This document shows, one piece after another, positions 16,964-25,827 of a stretch of 64,000 nucleotides of DNA. The stretch lies in contig DASXRQ010000203.1 in NCBI GenBank assembly GCA_036506495.1, forward strand, positions 31,695-95,694, given 5' to 3'. The translations under genes were made by a program, and so were the position numbers. Source of the stretch: DASXRC01 sp036506495. GTDB lineage: Bacteria > Actinomycetota > Actinomycetes > Mycobacteriales > Micromonosporaceae. Each line of letters starts with the position of its first letter. Position 1 is the first letter of the stretch. The notes beneath the pieces were generated by a model that was not told the origin of the DNA, searched no databases, and saw nothing but the letters and a program-made list of their open reading frames with translations.

Positions 16964-17001
16964 CAACGTGCATCCATCGCGGGTCGGCGCGAACGCGACT
17001 C

Positions 17002-17038
17002 GTCACACGCACGAAACACACCGTGACGCGGTCGAAAC
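17002..17038 (+). promoter_or_regulatory. GlnR-type binding site upstream of amtB
   Basis: Two consecutive half-site pairs: GTCAC-N6-GAAAC at 17002-17017 and GTGAC-N6-GAAAC at 17023-17038, separated by 5 nt. This matches the actinobacterial GlnR box gTnAc-N6-GaAAc in tandem, with the central spacing one base short of the usual 6. It sits ~113 bp upstream of the amtB start, where GlnR activates amtB-glnK-glnD under nitrogen limitation in Streptomyces. Confidence 0.88.
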
Positions 17039-17150
17039 CGCGCGGGGACAGTGCGCGAAACGTGGGGCGGCCAAGCTTCCCGGAACCGGCGCACGGGCAA
17101 CGCCGCTCGCCTCGCTGCCGGAGGGAGGGAATCAATCGAGAGGAGGCAGC

Positions 17151-18503
17151 GTGGAGGTAAACACCGGCAACACCGCTTGGTTGCTGGCATCGTCCGCGCT
17201 CGTGTTGCTCATGACGCCCGGCCTGGCCTTTTTCTACGGCGGGCTGAACCGATCCAAGAGCGTGCTCAACATGATGATGATGAGCTTCTCCTGCATCGGG
17301 CTGGTATCGGTGCTGTGGCTCATCTACGGCTTCTCACTGTCGTTCGGTACGAACGACAGCGCGGGTACCAACAACATCATCGGAAGCTTCACCCAGTACC
17401 TCGGCAACAAGACGTTCATCAACGAGATCTGGGGGCAGACGGGCATCCCCACGTACGTCGTGCTGGCGTTCCAGATGATGTTCGCCATCATCACGGTCGC
17501 ACTGATCAGCGGCGCGATCTCCGACCGCGCCAAGTTCGCCGGCTGGCTCGTCTTCGCGTTCGGCTGGTTCACGCTGGTGTACGTGCCGGTGGCCCACTGG
17601 ATCTGGGGCGGCGGCTTCATCGCTACCAAGCTTCACGCCCTGGACTTCGCCGGTGGCACCGCGGTGCACATCAACGCCGGTGCGGCGGCCCTGGCCCTCG
17701 CGCTGGTGCTCGGACGACGGGTCGGTTGGCCGAAGGAGAACTTTAAGCCGCACAACGTGCCGTTCGTCGCACTCGGCGCCGGACTGCTGTGGTTCGGTTG
17801 GTTCGGTTTCAACGCCGGCTCGGAGATCACCACCGACGGGGTCACCGCGATCGCATTCGTCAACACCCAGGTCGCGACCGCCGCGGCGCTGCTCGGCTGG
17901 ATCATCGTCGAGTGGCTGCGGGACGGCCGGCCGACGCTGGTCGGCGCGTCCTCGGGAGCGGTGGCCGGCCTGGTCGCCATCACCCCGGCCTGCGGTTTCA
18001 TCCAGCCGTACGCGGCCGTCCTGCTCGGCCTGGTGGCCGGTGCGGTCTGTGCGCTTGCGGTCGCGGTGAAGTACCGCGTCGGTTTCGACGACTCGCTCGA
18101 CGTGGTCGCGGTGCACTTCGTCGGCGGGTGGATCGGTTCGCTGTGGATCGGTCTGTTCGGGGCGCTCTCGGTGAACTCGCTGGTGCCGAGCGAGGGGCTC
18201 TTCCTCGGCGGTGGCCTCACCCAGCTCGGGCGGCAGGCGGCTGCGAGCGGCATCGTGTCGGTGTATACCTTCACAGTCGCGGCGCTCCTCGGGCTCGCGA
18301 TCAAGTACACGATCGGGTTCCGGGCGAAGACCGATGCCGAGGTCGACGGCATTGACCTCGCCGAGCACGCGGAGAGCGCGTACGACCTCTCGCTCGCGAC
18401 ATCGGGCGGTGGCGCGTTCGTCCTGGCCGGTATCTCGGCTCCCGTGGCGTCACCGAACTCGGCGGCGCCGGCCGAGGAACCGACCACGGAGACGGTCGGT
18501 TAG
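17151..18503 (+). CDS. amtB: ammonium transporter Amt
   Basis: 450-aa ammonium channel with 11 predicted membrane helices. After VEVNTGNTAWLLASSALVLLM it shows the Amt signature region DFAGGTAVHINAGAAALALAL with a pore histidine, and HFVGGWIGSLWIG with the second pore histidine. Start GTG 17151 has a strong GAGAGGAGGC ribosome-binding site; a longer in-frame reading would extend through the 35-bp inverted repeat and is rejected. The C-terminal tail (~410-450) is cytosolic and should bind GlnK. Operon amtB-glnK-glnD is behind a GlnR-type operator. Confidence 0.97.
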   Translation: MEVNTGNTAWLLASSALVLLMTPGLAFFYGGLNRSKSVLNMMMMSFSCIGLVSVLWLIYGFSLSFGTNDSAGTNNIIGSFTQYLGNKTFINEIWGQTGIPTYVVLAFQMMFAIITVALISGAISDRAKFAGWLVFAFGWFTLVYVPVAHWIWGGGFIATKLHALDFAGGTAVHINAGAAALALALVLGRRVGWPKENFKPHNVPFVALGAGLLWFGWFGFNAGSEITTDGVTAIAFVNTQVATAAALLGWIIVEWLRDGRPTLVGASSGAVAGLVAITPACGFIQPYAAVLLGLVAGAVCALAVAVKYRVGFDDSLDVVAVHFVGGWIGSLWIGLFGALSVNSLVPSEGLFLGGGLTQLGRQAAASGIVSVYTFTVAALLGLAIKYTIGFRAKTDAEVDGIDLAEHAESAYDLSLATSGGGAFVLAGISAPVASPNSAAPAEEPTTETVG

Positions 18504-18527
18504 CGTCGTCGGATGGAAGGGCTGAGC

Positions 18528-18866
18528 ATGAAACTGGTGACCGCGGTCATCAAGCCGTATCAATTGGACGCCGTGAAGGAGGCACTGCACGCGTTGGGCG
18601 TGGCCGGCCTGACCGTAAGCGAGGTCCAGGGGTACGGACGCCAAAAGGGACACACCGAGGTGTACCGGGGCGCCGAGTACACCGTGGAGTTCCTGCCGAA
18701 GATCAAGATCGAGGTTCTCACGGACGAGATAGACGTGGACAAGATCGTCGACGCCGTGGTGAACGCGGCTCGCACGGGCAAGATCGGCGATGGCAAGGTC
18801 TGGGTCACCGCCGTGGAGGACGTGGTTCGCGTCCGTACCGGCGAGCGTGGACTCGACGCGCTCTGA
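18528..18866 (+). CDS. glnK: nitrogen regulatory protein PII (GlnK/GlnB)
   Basis: 112-aa trimeric PII signal protein that senses 2-oxoglutarate and ATP/ADP and gates AmtB. MKLVTAVIKPYQLDAVKEAL is the standard start, and the T-loop GYGRQKGHTEVYRGAEYTVE keeps the modifiable Tyr (near 51); KIGDGKVWV and VRVRTGERGLDAL close the fold. In actinobacteria this Tyr is adenylylated by GlnD. ATG 18528 is 24 bp after the amtB stop. glnD begins 7 bp downstream, so transporter, sensor and sensor-modifying enzyme are one operon. Confidence 0.97.
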   Translation: MKLVTAVIKPYQLDAVKEALHALGVAGLTVSEVQGYGRQKGHTEVYRGAEYTVEFLPKIKIEVLTDEIDVDKIVDAVVNAARTGKIGDGKVWVTAVEDVVRVRTGERGLDAL

Positions 18867-18873
18867 CCCGACC

Positions 18874-21114
18874 ATGAAGGGACTGACCGCGGACATCCCC
18901 GCGGTCGACCACGGGATCGGCGCCGCCGCCCGACTCAGTCGGGCGGCGGCGCTGGACGCGTGGCTGGCCACCCTGCTTCCCGCCGGACGGCCCGGCGTGG
19001 CGCTGTTGGCCGTCGGCGGTCTCGGCCGCCGCGAGTGCGCTCCGCACGGCGACCTCGACCTGGTGCTGCTCCACGACGGCGTGCCCGGCGTGGACGATCT
19101 GGCCGCGGCGATCTGGTACCCCGTGTGGGACGCTCGGCTCGGGCTGGACCACTCGGTCCGCACGATCCCCGAGTCGCTGTCGGCCGCGCACGACGACGTC
19201 AAGGTGGCGCTGGGCCTGCTCGACGCTCGGCACGTCGCCGGCGACGTCGAACTATCCGCGCACCTGGTCGCCGCCGCGCAGGACCAATGGCGCCGCACGG
19301 CCATCAGGGCCCTGCCGCGCCTGCGCGAGGCCTGCGATGCCCGCGGGCGGGCGCACGGCGAGTTGGCGTTCCTGCTCGAGGGCGACCTCAAGGAGGCCGC
19401 GGGCGGGCTGCGCGACGTCGGCGTGCTGCGTGGCATCGGGTACGCGGGGGTGAGCGACGCGCTCCGGCCCCTCGTCCGCGCCGCGCACGGGCGGCTCCTC
19501 GACGTGCGGGATGCACTGCACGTGGCGACCGGCCGCCGCGTGGACCGGCTCGTCGCCCAGGAGCGCGCGGCGGTCGCCGGCCTCCTCAACCTGGATGACG
19601 GGGACGCCCTGCTCCGGCGGGTCGCCGGCGACGCCCGGACGATCGCGCACGCGCTCGACGACGCCTGGCGGGCCGTCGACCGGGTGCGGGCGCACCGGCG
19701 GCGCGGTGGGACGCCCGGCGCCCCGGCCCGCCGGCCGGTCGCCCGGGACGTCGTGGAGCATGACGGAGAGGTTGTGCTCGCGCGTACCGCCGTCGGACCA
19801 CGGCCCGACCCGAGCCTGTCCCTGCGGGTGGCCGCGGCCGCCGCGACCGCACGGCTACCGATCGCCCGGGCGACCTGCGAGTGGCTGGCGACGTACTGTC
19901 CGCCGCTGCCCGTTCCCTGGCCCGAGACCGCCCGAGCCGCGCTGGTCACGCTGCTCGGCTCGGGGCCGGCGCTGGTGCCGACCTGGGAATCCTGCGACCG
20001 GTACGGCCTGACCACCGCGTGGCTGCCGGAGTGGACCCGGGTCCGCAGCCTGCCTCAGCACAACCCAGTGCACCGCTACACACTCGACCGGCACCTGGTG
20101 CAGGCCGCCGCGAACGTCGCCGCCGTCACGCGCGAGGTGGACCGGCCGGACCTGCTGCTGCTCGGCGCGTTCCTGCATGACATCGGCAAGGGGTGGCCCG
20201 GCGACGACCACTGCGCGGCCGGCGGGCCGGTCGCGGCCCGGATCGCCACCCGGATCGGGCTATCGCCGGCCGACGTGGCGGTCGTCGAGAAGCTGGTCCG
20301 GCTGCACCTGCTGCTGCCGGAGGTGGCCACCCGGCGGGACCTCGCCGACCCGGTCACTATCCGGCGTGTCGCGGACGCCGTGGGCGACGGCCAAACCCTG
20401 GACCTGTTGCACGCGCTCGCCAAGGCGGACGCGGCGGCGACCGGCCCGGCGGCATGGTCGGAGTGGAAGGGCCGGCTGGTCGCCGATCTGGTCCGCCGCG
20501 TCCGCGCCGCACTTGAGGATGGCGCGCCACCCGCCCCGGCCCCGCCCGACCCCGCCCTCGTGGCCGGCCCGCTCCCGGCCGTACACCTGGATGAGGACCG
20601 GGTTGCGGTGGCCGCGACCGACCGGCGTGGCCTGCTCGCCGCGGTCGCGGGGTGTCTGGCGCTGCACCGGCTCGACGTGCTCTCCGCCGACGCCAGCACC
20701 GTGGGCGGCCGGGCACTGGTCGAGTTCCGGGTCCAGCCGCGGTACGGGACGGCGCCGGACCGGATCGCCCTCGGAGCCGATCTGCGGCGGGCGGTGCTCG
20801 GCGACGTGTCCGTGACGCAGCGGTTGCGTGGTCGCGGCGGTGCCACCCGCAGCGATGGGGCGGCGCCACGCGTGGTGTGGCACCGCGAGGCCGCCACCGA
20901 CGCGGTCGTGCTCGAGCTGCGCGCCACCGACGCGCCGGGCCTGCTCTACCGGGTCGCGGCCGCGCTCGACCGCGCGGGCGCGAACGTGCGGGCCGCCCGG
21001 ATCTCCACGCTGGGCGGCGACGTCGTCGACGCGTTCTACCTCGTCGGCGCCTGGGCGGACGAGGCCGACCGCGGCGCGATCGAGAGCGCGGTGCTGGCCG
21101 CGGCGCAGGCGTAG
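18874..21114 (+). CDS. glnD: PII nucleotidyltransferase / deadenylylating GlnD
   Basis: 746-aa bifunctional enzyme that modifies and demodifies PII in response to glutamine. An N-terminal nucleotidyltransferase domain carries GGLGRRECAPHGDLDLVLL (~49-67) with the catalytic acidic pair. An HD hydrolase domain has LHDIGKGWPGDDH (~434-446). Two C-terminal ACT domains (near 575-650 and 680-745) would bind glutamine. The length is shorter than the ~850-900 aa of proteobacterial GlnD, as in other actinobacteria. In this phylum the enzyme acts as an adenylyltransferase, an inference here. The ATG is 7 bp after glnK. Confidence 0.95.
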   Translation: MKGLTADIPAVDHGIGAAARLSRAAALDAWLATLLPAGRPGVALLAVGGLGRRECAPHGDLDLVLLHDGVPGVDDLAAAIWYPVWDARLGLDHSVRTIPESLSAAHDDVKVALGLLDARHVAGDVELSAHLVAAAQDQWRRTAIRALPRLREACDARGRAHGELAFLLEGDLKEAAGGLRDVGVLRGIGYAGVSDALRPLVRAAHGRLLDVRDALHVATGRRVDRLVAQERAAVAGLLNLDDGDALLRRVAGDARTIAHALDDAWRAVDRVRAHRRRGGTPGAPARRPVARDVVEHDGEVVLARTAVGPRPDPSLSLRVAAAAATARLPIARATCEWLATYCPPLPVPWPETARAALVTLLGSGPALVPTWESCDRYGLTTAWLPEWTRVRSLPQHNPVHRYTLDRHLVQAAANVAAVTREVDRPDLLLLGAFLHDIGKGWPGDDHCAAGGPVAARIATRIGLSPADVAVVEKLVRLHLLLPEVATRRDLADPVTIRRVADAVGDGQTLDLLHALAKADAAATGPAAWSEWKGRLVADLVRRVRAALEDGAPPAPAPPDPALVAGPLPAVHLDEDRVAVAATDRRGLLAAVAGCLALHRLDVLSADASTVGGRALVEFRVQPRYGTAPDRIALGADLRRAVLGDVSVTQRLRGRGGATRSDGAAPRVVWHREAATDAVVLELRATDAPGLLYRVAAALDRAGANVRAARISTLGGDVVDAFYLVGAWADEADRGAIESAVLAAAQA

Positions 21115-21179
21115 CCGTCGCCTACGCCCGCGTGCGTACGGGAGAGGCCGTCCGCCGGCGGACGCCGCCGGACGCTCGT

Positions 21180-22328
21180 GTGACAGTGTTGGCAACCGTG
21201 ACCAGGCGGCAATGGGCGCAGGACGTCGTCATCGCCGCGGCGATGCTGGCGTTCTGCCTCATCGGGACGGGCCCGGCCGGCGCCAACCAGCCGGACGCGA
21301 CGCCCGTGGACGCGCTCGCGTACGCGCTCGCCGCGACTGCCGCCCTCGTGCTGTTCGCCCGGCGGTGGGCGCCGCTTCCGGTGCTGGGGGTCAGCACCGC
21401 GGCCACGTCGACCTACCTCATCCTCGGGTACGCGTACGGACCGATCCTCGTCGCGTACGCGTTCGCGGTGTACGCCGTGGCCGCGTGTCTGCCGCTGCGT
21501 CCGGCCGCCTTCGCGGCCGGGATCTCGCTCGCCGTGATGCTGCTGCACTCCGTCGTCGGCGACGCCGACGTGGGCGTGGTCGGCGTCGTGCCGGCCACCG
21601 CCTGGGTGGTGGTGCCGTTCGCGCTCGGCGTGACGGTGCGGATGGGCCGCGAGTCGGCCGCCCGCAACCGCGCCGAACGGCTGCGCGACATCGCCCACGA
21701 GGAGCGGCTGCGGGTGGCCCAGGAGGTGCACGACGTCGTGGGCCACGGGCTGGCGGCGATCAACATGCAGGCGGAGATCGCCCTCCACGTGCTGCCGAAG
21801 CGCCCCGAGCAGGCCGCGACCGCCCTCGCCGCGATCGGAGCGACCAGCAAGGCCGCGCTCGAGGAGCTGCGCGCCACGCTCGCCCTCGTGCGCAGCGACG
21901 CGGCCGAGCACCGGCAGCCAGGTCCCGGGCTGGCTCAGCTCGACGCGCTCGTCGGCCGGCTCGCCGACACCGGCGTGCCGGTCCGGGTCCAGGTCGAAGG
22001 CGTTCGCCGGACGCTGCCCGCGGCCGTCGACCTGGCCGCGTACCGGGTCGTGCAGGAGTCGCTGACCAACGTGCTGCGGCACGCCGGGGCGGCAACCGCG
22101 ACCGTGCGGGTCGGCTACGCGTCGCAGGCGGTGACCGTCGAGGTCACCGACGACGGCCGCGGCAGAGCTCCGGACGACGGCGGTGACGGCCACGGCATCA
22201 CGGGGATGCGGGCCCGCGTCGCCGCCCTGGGTGGCCGGTTCGCTGCCGGGCCCGCCGAGAGCGGCGGCTTCCGGGTGTACGCGTCGATGCCCGCCATCCC
22301 GCCACCGGACACATCGGAGCCGGAATGA
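21180..22328 (+). CDS. sensor histidine kinase (NarL-type system, HisKA_3)
   Basis: ~382-aa membrane sensor kinase. About four to five hydrophobic segments (residues ~10-150) are followed by the HisKA_3 phosphoacceptor motif VAQEVHDVVGHGLAAINMQA (His near 184) and an HATPase domain with VVQESLTNVLRHAGA and GHGITGMRARVAALGG. No large extracellular domain is seen, so it probably senses within the membrane. Starts at 21180, 21186 and 21198 are all possible GTG codons. Its stop overlaps the response regulator (ATGA). It follows glnD by 65 bp, so cotranscription with the nitrogen operon is possible but unproved. Confidence 0.93.
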   Translation: MTVLATVTRRQWAQDVVIAAAMLAFCLIGTGPAGANQPDATPVDALAYALAATAALVLFARRWAPLPVLGVSTAATSTYLILGYAYGPILVAYAFAVYAVAACLPLRPAAFAAGISLAVMLLHSVVGDADVGVVGVVPATAWVVVPFALGVTVRMGRESAARNRAERLRDIAHEERLRVAQEVHDVVGHGLAAINMQAEIALHVLPKRPEQAATALAAIGATSKAALEELRATLALVRSDAAEHRQPGPGLAQLDALVGRLADTGVPVRVQVEGVRRTLPAAVDLAAYRVVQESLTNVLRHAGAATATVRVGYASQAVTVEVTDDGRGRAPDDGGDGHGITGMRARVAALGGRFAAGPAESGGFRVYASMPAIPPPDTSEPE

Positions 22329-22978
22329 TCCGGGTTCTGATCGCCGACGACCAGGACCTGGTGCGGCTGGGTCTGCGGACGCTGCTCGAGAACGAGGACG
22401 ACACCGAGGTCGTTGGCGAGGCCGCGGACGGGCTGGCCGCCGTCGCGGTCGCCAGGCGTACGCGCCCCGACGTGGTGCTGATGGATGTGCGCATGCCCGG
22501 CATCGACGGCATCGAGGCGACCCGCCGGATCGCGGCCGATCGGACCCTGGAGCGGACCCGCGTCATCGTCCTGACCACGTTCGAGCTGGACGAGTACGTC
22601 TTCGACGCGCTCCGACACGGCGCCAGTGGCTTTCTCATCAAGGACACCAAGCCCGCCGAGCTGCTGCGCGCCGTACGCCTGGTGGCCGCCGGCGAGGCGC
22701 TGTTGTCACCCTCGGTGACCCGGCGGGTGGTCCGCGAGTTCGCCACCCGACCGGTACGCGTTCCGAAGCCTCATCCGCAGCTCGACACGCTCACCGAGCG
22801 CGAGCGCGAGATCGTCGGTCTCGTCGGGGAGGGGCTGAGCAACGAGGAGATCGCCGCGCGGCTGGTGGTGAGCCCGGCCACCGCGCGTACGCACGTGAGC
22901 CGCGCAATGATCAAGCTGAGCGCCCGCGACCGCGCCCAGCTGGTGGTCTTCGCGTACCAGTCGGGTCTCGTTAATTGA
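22325..22978 (+). CDS. response regulator, NarL/FixJ family
   Basis: 217-aa transcription factor: receiver domain with VLIADDQDLVR, phosphoacceptor Asp54 in VVLMDVRMPGIDG, and the switch residues VLTTFELDEY and FLIKDTKP, followed by a LuxR-type helix-turn-helix (LTEREREIVGLVGEG through ARTHVSRAMIKLSARDR). ATG overlaps the kinase stop. Its targets are unknown; it is probably autoregulating an adjacent function. A strong hairpin directly after the stop ends the unit before the polysaccharide operon. Confidence 0.95.
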   Translation: MIRVLIADDQDLVRLGLRTLLENEDDTEVVGEAADGLAAVAVARRTRPDVVLMDVRMPGIDGIEATRRIAADRTLERTRVIVLTTFELDEYVFDALRHGASGFLIKDTKPAELLRAVRLVAAGEALLSPSVTRRVVREFATRPVRVPKPHPQLDTLTEREREIVGLVGEGLSNEEIAARLVVSPATARTHVSRAMIKLSARDRAQLVVFAYQSGLVN

Positions 22979-22980
22979 TC

Positions 22981-23004
22981 ACGGCAGAGCGACGCTCTCG
23001 CCGT
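22981..23004 (+). terminator. hairpin terminator after the two-component system
   Basis: ACGGC-AGAGCG (22981-22991), a single A, then CGCTCT-C-GCCGT (22993-23004) form an 11-bp stem with one bulged C directly after the response-regulator stop. There is no U-tract. Confidence 0.6.
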
Positions 23005-23134
23005 CCGGTTGACGCGCCTCCGGGTCGAAGGGAGAATTCTGGCTCGTCCATAGGCCGGGCCAATTGACCCCGAAGAATCAAGAACGGCGCTGTTCTGACA
23101 CCGTGAGTGAGCATCCCCAAACGGAGCCAGCCTG

Positions 23135-24829
23135 ATGCGTCATGCTCAGCGATCGCCTTCGCGTCACCGCGAGGGCCCCGCACTCGGTGTAGTGGGTATG
23201 TATCTGCCCCGCCCGCCGACCGACGCCGAAAAGTACAGCTATTTCCAGAAAGCCCGCCCGTGGATCTTCGCTTGGATCTTCATCAGCGCGCTCGGGATCC
23301 TCTACGGCTACGTCATGGTCGCGATCAAGGCGCCGTGGACGACGCCGGCGCTGCTCTTCCTGCCCATCATGATCCTCCCGGTTCTGGTGAACTTCTGGCT
23401 TCGCACCCACAAGCCGCGGCTGACGCTCACGCGGCACCGGACGGCCATCTCGCGCTACCGCCCCGATCCGGCGGACACCATCGACATCTGGGTTCCGATC
23501 TGCGGCGAACCCCTGCCGGTCCTGCGCAACACCTGCCGGGCCGTCGCCGCCATCCGGTGGCACGCGCCGGTGATGCGCTACCTGCTCGATGACGGCGAAC
23601 ACCGCGTCGAGGTCGAGCGTCTGGCGCTGGAGTACGGCTTCGTGTACGTGCGTCGGCGCGAGCCGGTGCCGGGCCGGCCGCTTCGCGAGGGCGAACGCGG
23701 CTGGCTGAAGAAGGCCGGCAACTTGATCAACGCGTTCGACATCTCGATGGGACGCTTCGGGGTGGTCTTCGACGCCGACTTCGCACCGCGGGACGACTTC
23801 CTGTACGAGACGGTGCCGTACCTGCAGGCCGAACCGAGGCTGGGCATCGTGCAGACCGCACAGTACTTCGACGTCGAGCCGTGGATGAACTACGTCCAGC
23901 GCGGCGCCGGCAGCCTCCAGGAGATCTTCTTTCGCTGGATCCAGCCCGCGCGGGACGTGTGGCGGGCCGCGATCTGCGCGGGCACGAACGTGGTCTACCG
24001 CCGCGACGCCGTGGAATCCGTCGGTGGGTTCGCCCGCGTGCCGCTCGGCGAGGACGTCAACTCCGGCGTCAAGCTGTGGACCGCTGGATGGGAGACGCGG
24101 TACCTCCCACTCGCGCTGGCCAAGGGTGTGGCCCCCGGGACCTGGGAAGCGATCACCAACCAGCAGCAGCGGTGGTGCCGGTCCTCCATGCTGCTGATGA
24201 CCGAGAAACACTTCCGGGATGCGCGGTTCAACTGGCAGCAGCGCACCGCGTTCTGGGCCGCGTTCCTCTACTACATGGCGTCCGCTGCGCTGCTGATCAC
24301 AGCGCCGTTCCCCACCCTGACCATGCTGTGGTTCTTCCCCGATCGGGTGCTGCCGCACAACTACCTGCCGATGGTGCCGGCGGTGCTGGCCACGCTCCTC
24401 GTCTTTCCGATGATGGCGCGGGGCTGGCGACCGGCGATCTTCCGGCTGTGCCTCATCAACTCGGCATGCCACGTCGTCGCCATCACGGACGCACTCCGCG
24501 CAAAGGTGCAGGAGTGGGTCCCGACGGGCGCGGCCGGCCGGGCGAAGAAGGCCAAGCGGAGGGGCGCGCCGGAGCGGGTGTCCCGACTTCTGCGCACGTG
24601 GATCATCGTCGTCCAGCTCCTCCTCTGGGGCGGGCTCGCCGTGCGCTTCCCGGAGTACGGCATCGGTCCACTCTGGACGACCGCACTGCTCGCGGCGGTC
24701 CAGCTCTACATGGTCGTCCCGCTGCTGACCCCGTCGTACGGCATACGCCCCTCGACACCGCCCGGGCCCCTGCCGATCCCGGTCTCCCCGGCGCTACGGC
24801 TGTACGCGTCTGCGGGGCGCCCGCGGTGA
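23135..24829 (+). CDS. processive family 2 glycosyltransferase (cellulose-synthase-like)
   Basis: 564-aa membrane polysaccharide synthase. Two N-terminal helices precede a cytosolic GT domain with all four hallmark motifs: LLDDGEHR (D), FDADF (DxD), LGEDVN (the TED equivalent) and QQQRW (the Q(Q/R)xRW acceptor-binding motif), then about five C-terminal helices. These motifs define processive beta-glycan synthases such as cellulose, mannan or curdlan synthase. No PilZ domain is seen. ATG 23135 is used; MYLPRPPTDAEKY at 23198 could be the true start. The stop overlaps the GH26-like gene (GTGA), so it heads a tight three-gene operon. Confidence 0.9.
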   Translation: MRHAQRSPSRHREGPALGVVGMYLPRPPTDAEKYSYFQKARPWIFAWIFISALGILYGYVMVAIKAPWTTPALLFLPIMILPVLVNFWLRTHKPRLTLTRHRTAISRYRPDPADTIDIWVPICGEPLPVLRNTCRAVAAIRWHAPVMRYLLDDGEHRVEVERLALEYGFVYVRRREPVPGRPLREGERGWLKKAGNLINAFDISMGRFGVVFDADFAPRDDFLYETVPYLQAEPRLGIVQTAQYFDVEPWMNYVQRGAGSLQEIFFRWIQPARDVWRAAICAGTNVVYRRDAVESVGGFARVPLGEDVNSGVKLWTAGWETRYLPLALAKGVAPGTWEAITNQQQRWCRSSMLLMTEKHFRDARFNWQQRTAFWAAFLYYMASAALLITAPFPTLTMLWFFPDRVLPHNYLPMVPAVLATLLVFPMMARGWRPAIFRLCLINSACHVVAITDALRAKVQEWVPTGAAGRAKKAKRRGAPERVSRLLRTWIIVVQLLLWGGLAVRFPEYGIGPLWTTALLAAVQLYMVVPLLTPSYGIRPSTPPGPLPIPVSPALRLYASAGRPR

Positions 24830-25827
24830 GTGCCACCACCGCCGCGCGCGCCGCCGCCGCGGCGGTCGTGGCCGCCGCCCTGATCCTGTCGAACGCCGGC
24901 TGCCTTCGCCGGAGCGGACCACGCCCGGAGCCGGCCACGACGCAGCAGGCCACACCCGCACCGGCGCCGGCTGGACCGGTCGTCGCGAAGGTGGGCGACC
25001 TGCTGGGCAGCCGCCCGCTGTTCGGCGTGACGATCTCCGACCGCTCCGAGGCGGCCGTGGCCCGGGTGGGCTCGACCATCGGCTGCCGGCCGTCGCTGCT
25101 GCAGATGTTCGCCTCCGTCGAGGATGGGATCTCCGCGGAGACCCTGCGCGACGTGCCGGGCCTGCCGGTGCTCTCGCTCGAACCGTGGCGGACGGGCGGG
25201 GGACCGGACCAGCCGAACTGGTCGCTCGCGGCCACGATCGACGGGCGCTGGGACGACCGGTACGCGGCAGTGGCCGCCGCAATCGTGGCGTACCGCGATC
25301 CCGTCCTGATCCGGTTCGCGCACGAGATGAACGGGCACTGGTACCCGTGGGGCACCGCCAACGGCAACAAGCCCGGCCAGTTCGTCGCGGCGTGGCGGCA
25401 CGTCGTGGAGCTGTTCCGCGACGCGGGCGCGACCAACGCGCTGTGGGTGTGGTCCCCCAACATCCTGCGGGGAGCCGACAGCCAGACCGTCAAGGAGTTC
25501 TGGCCCGGCAAGGCGTACGTCGACATCCTCGGGTTGACCGGATACGGCGTGCGCGAGACGAGCCCCACGAAGACGTACCGAGCGACGCTGAAGCAGGTGT
25601 ACGCACTGTCCGACAAGCCGATCCTGTTGACCGAGGTCGGCGTGCAGGCGGGTCCCGCGAAGAAGGCGTGGCTCGGGGCGTTCGGTCCGTGGCTCCGCGA
25701 CAATCCCAGGATCGCCGGGTTCCTCTGGAACGAGATCACCCGCGACGGCGACTGGCGGTACGACGACACCCCGCAGAACCTGGCCGCCTTCAAGTCCGGG
25801 CTGTTCGTGGCGCGGCTGCGGTGCTAG
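24826..25827 (+). CDS. GH26-like extracellular lipoprotein
   Basis: 333 aa with a lipoprotein signal peptide (Ala/Val-rich helix ending SNAGC, Cys26) and a TIM-barrel domain. The acid/base region LIRFAHEMNGHWYPWG (Glu ~167) and the nucleophile region LLTEVGVQ (Glu ~270) match GH26 beta-mannanases and related endoglycanases. It likely hydrolyses or trims the polymer made by the upstream synthase at the outside of the cell, as GH8/GH26-type hydrolases do in other synthase-dependent systems. GTG 24826 overlaps the synthase stop; its own stop lies inside the next gene. Confidence 0.87.
   Translation: MSATTAARAAAAAVVAAALILSNAGCLRRSGPRPEPATTQQATPAPAPAGPVVAKVGDLLGSRPLFGVTISDRSEAAVARVGSTIGCRPSLLQMFASVEDGISAETLRDVPGLPVLSLEPWRTGGGPDQPNWSLAATIDGRWDDRYAAVAAAIVAYRDPVLIRFAHEMNGHWYPWGTANGNKPGQFVAAWRHVVELFRDAGATNALWVWSPNILRGADSQTVKEFWPGKAYVDILGLTGYGVRETSPTKTYRATLKQVYALSDKPILLTEVGVQAGPAKKAWLGAFGPWLRDNPRIAGFLWNEITRDGDWRYDDTPQNLAAFKSGLFVARLRC

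Noticed and set aside
16827..17150. Possible 108-residue N-terminal extension of AmtB
   Set aside because: It reads through the 35-bp inverted repeat and GlnR boxes, and a strong ribosome-binding site sits before the GTG at 17151 where the Amt sequence begins.
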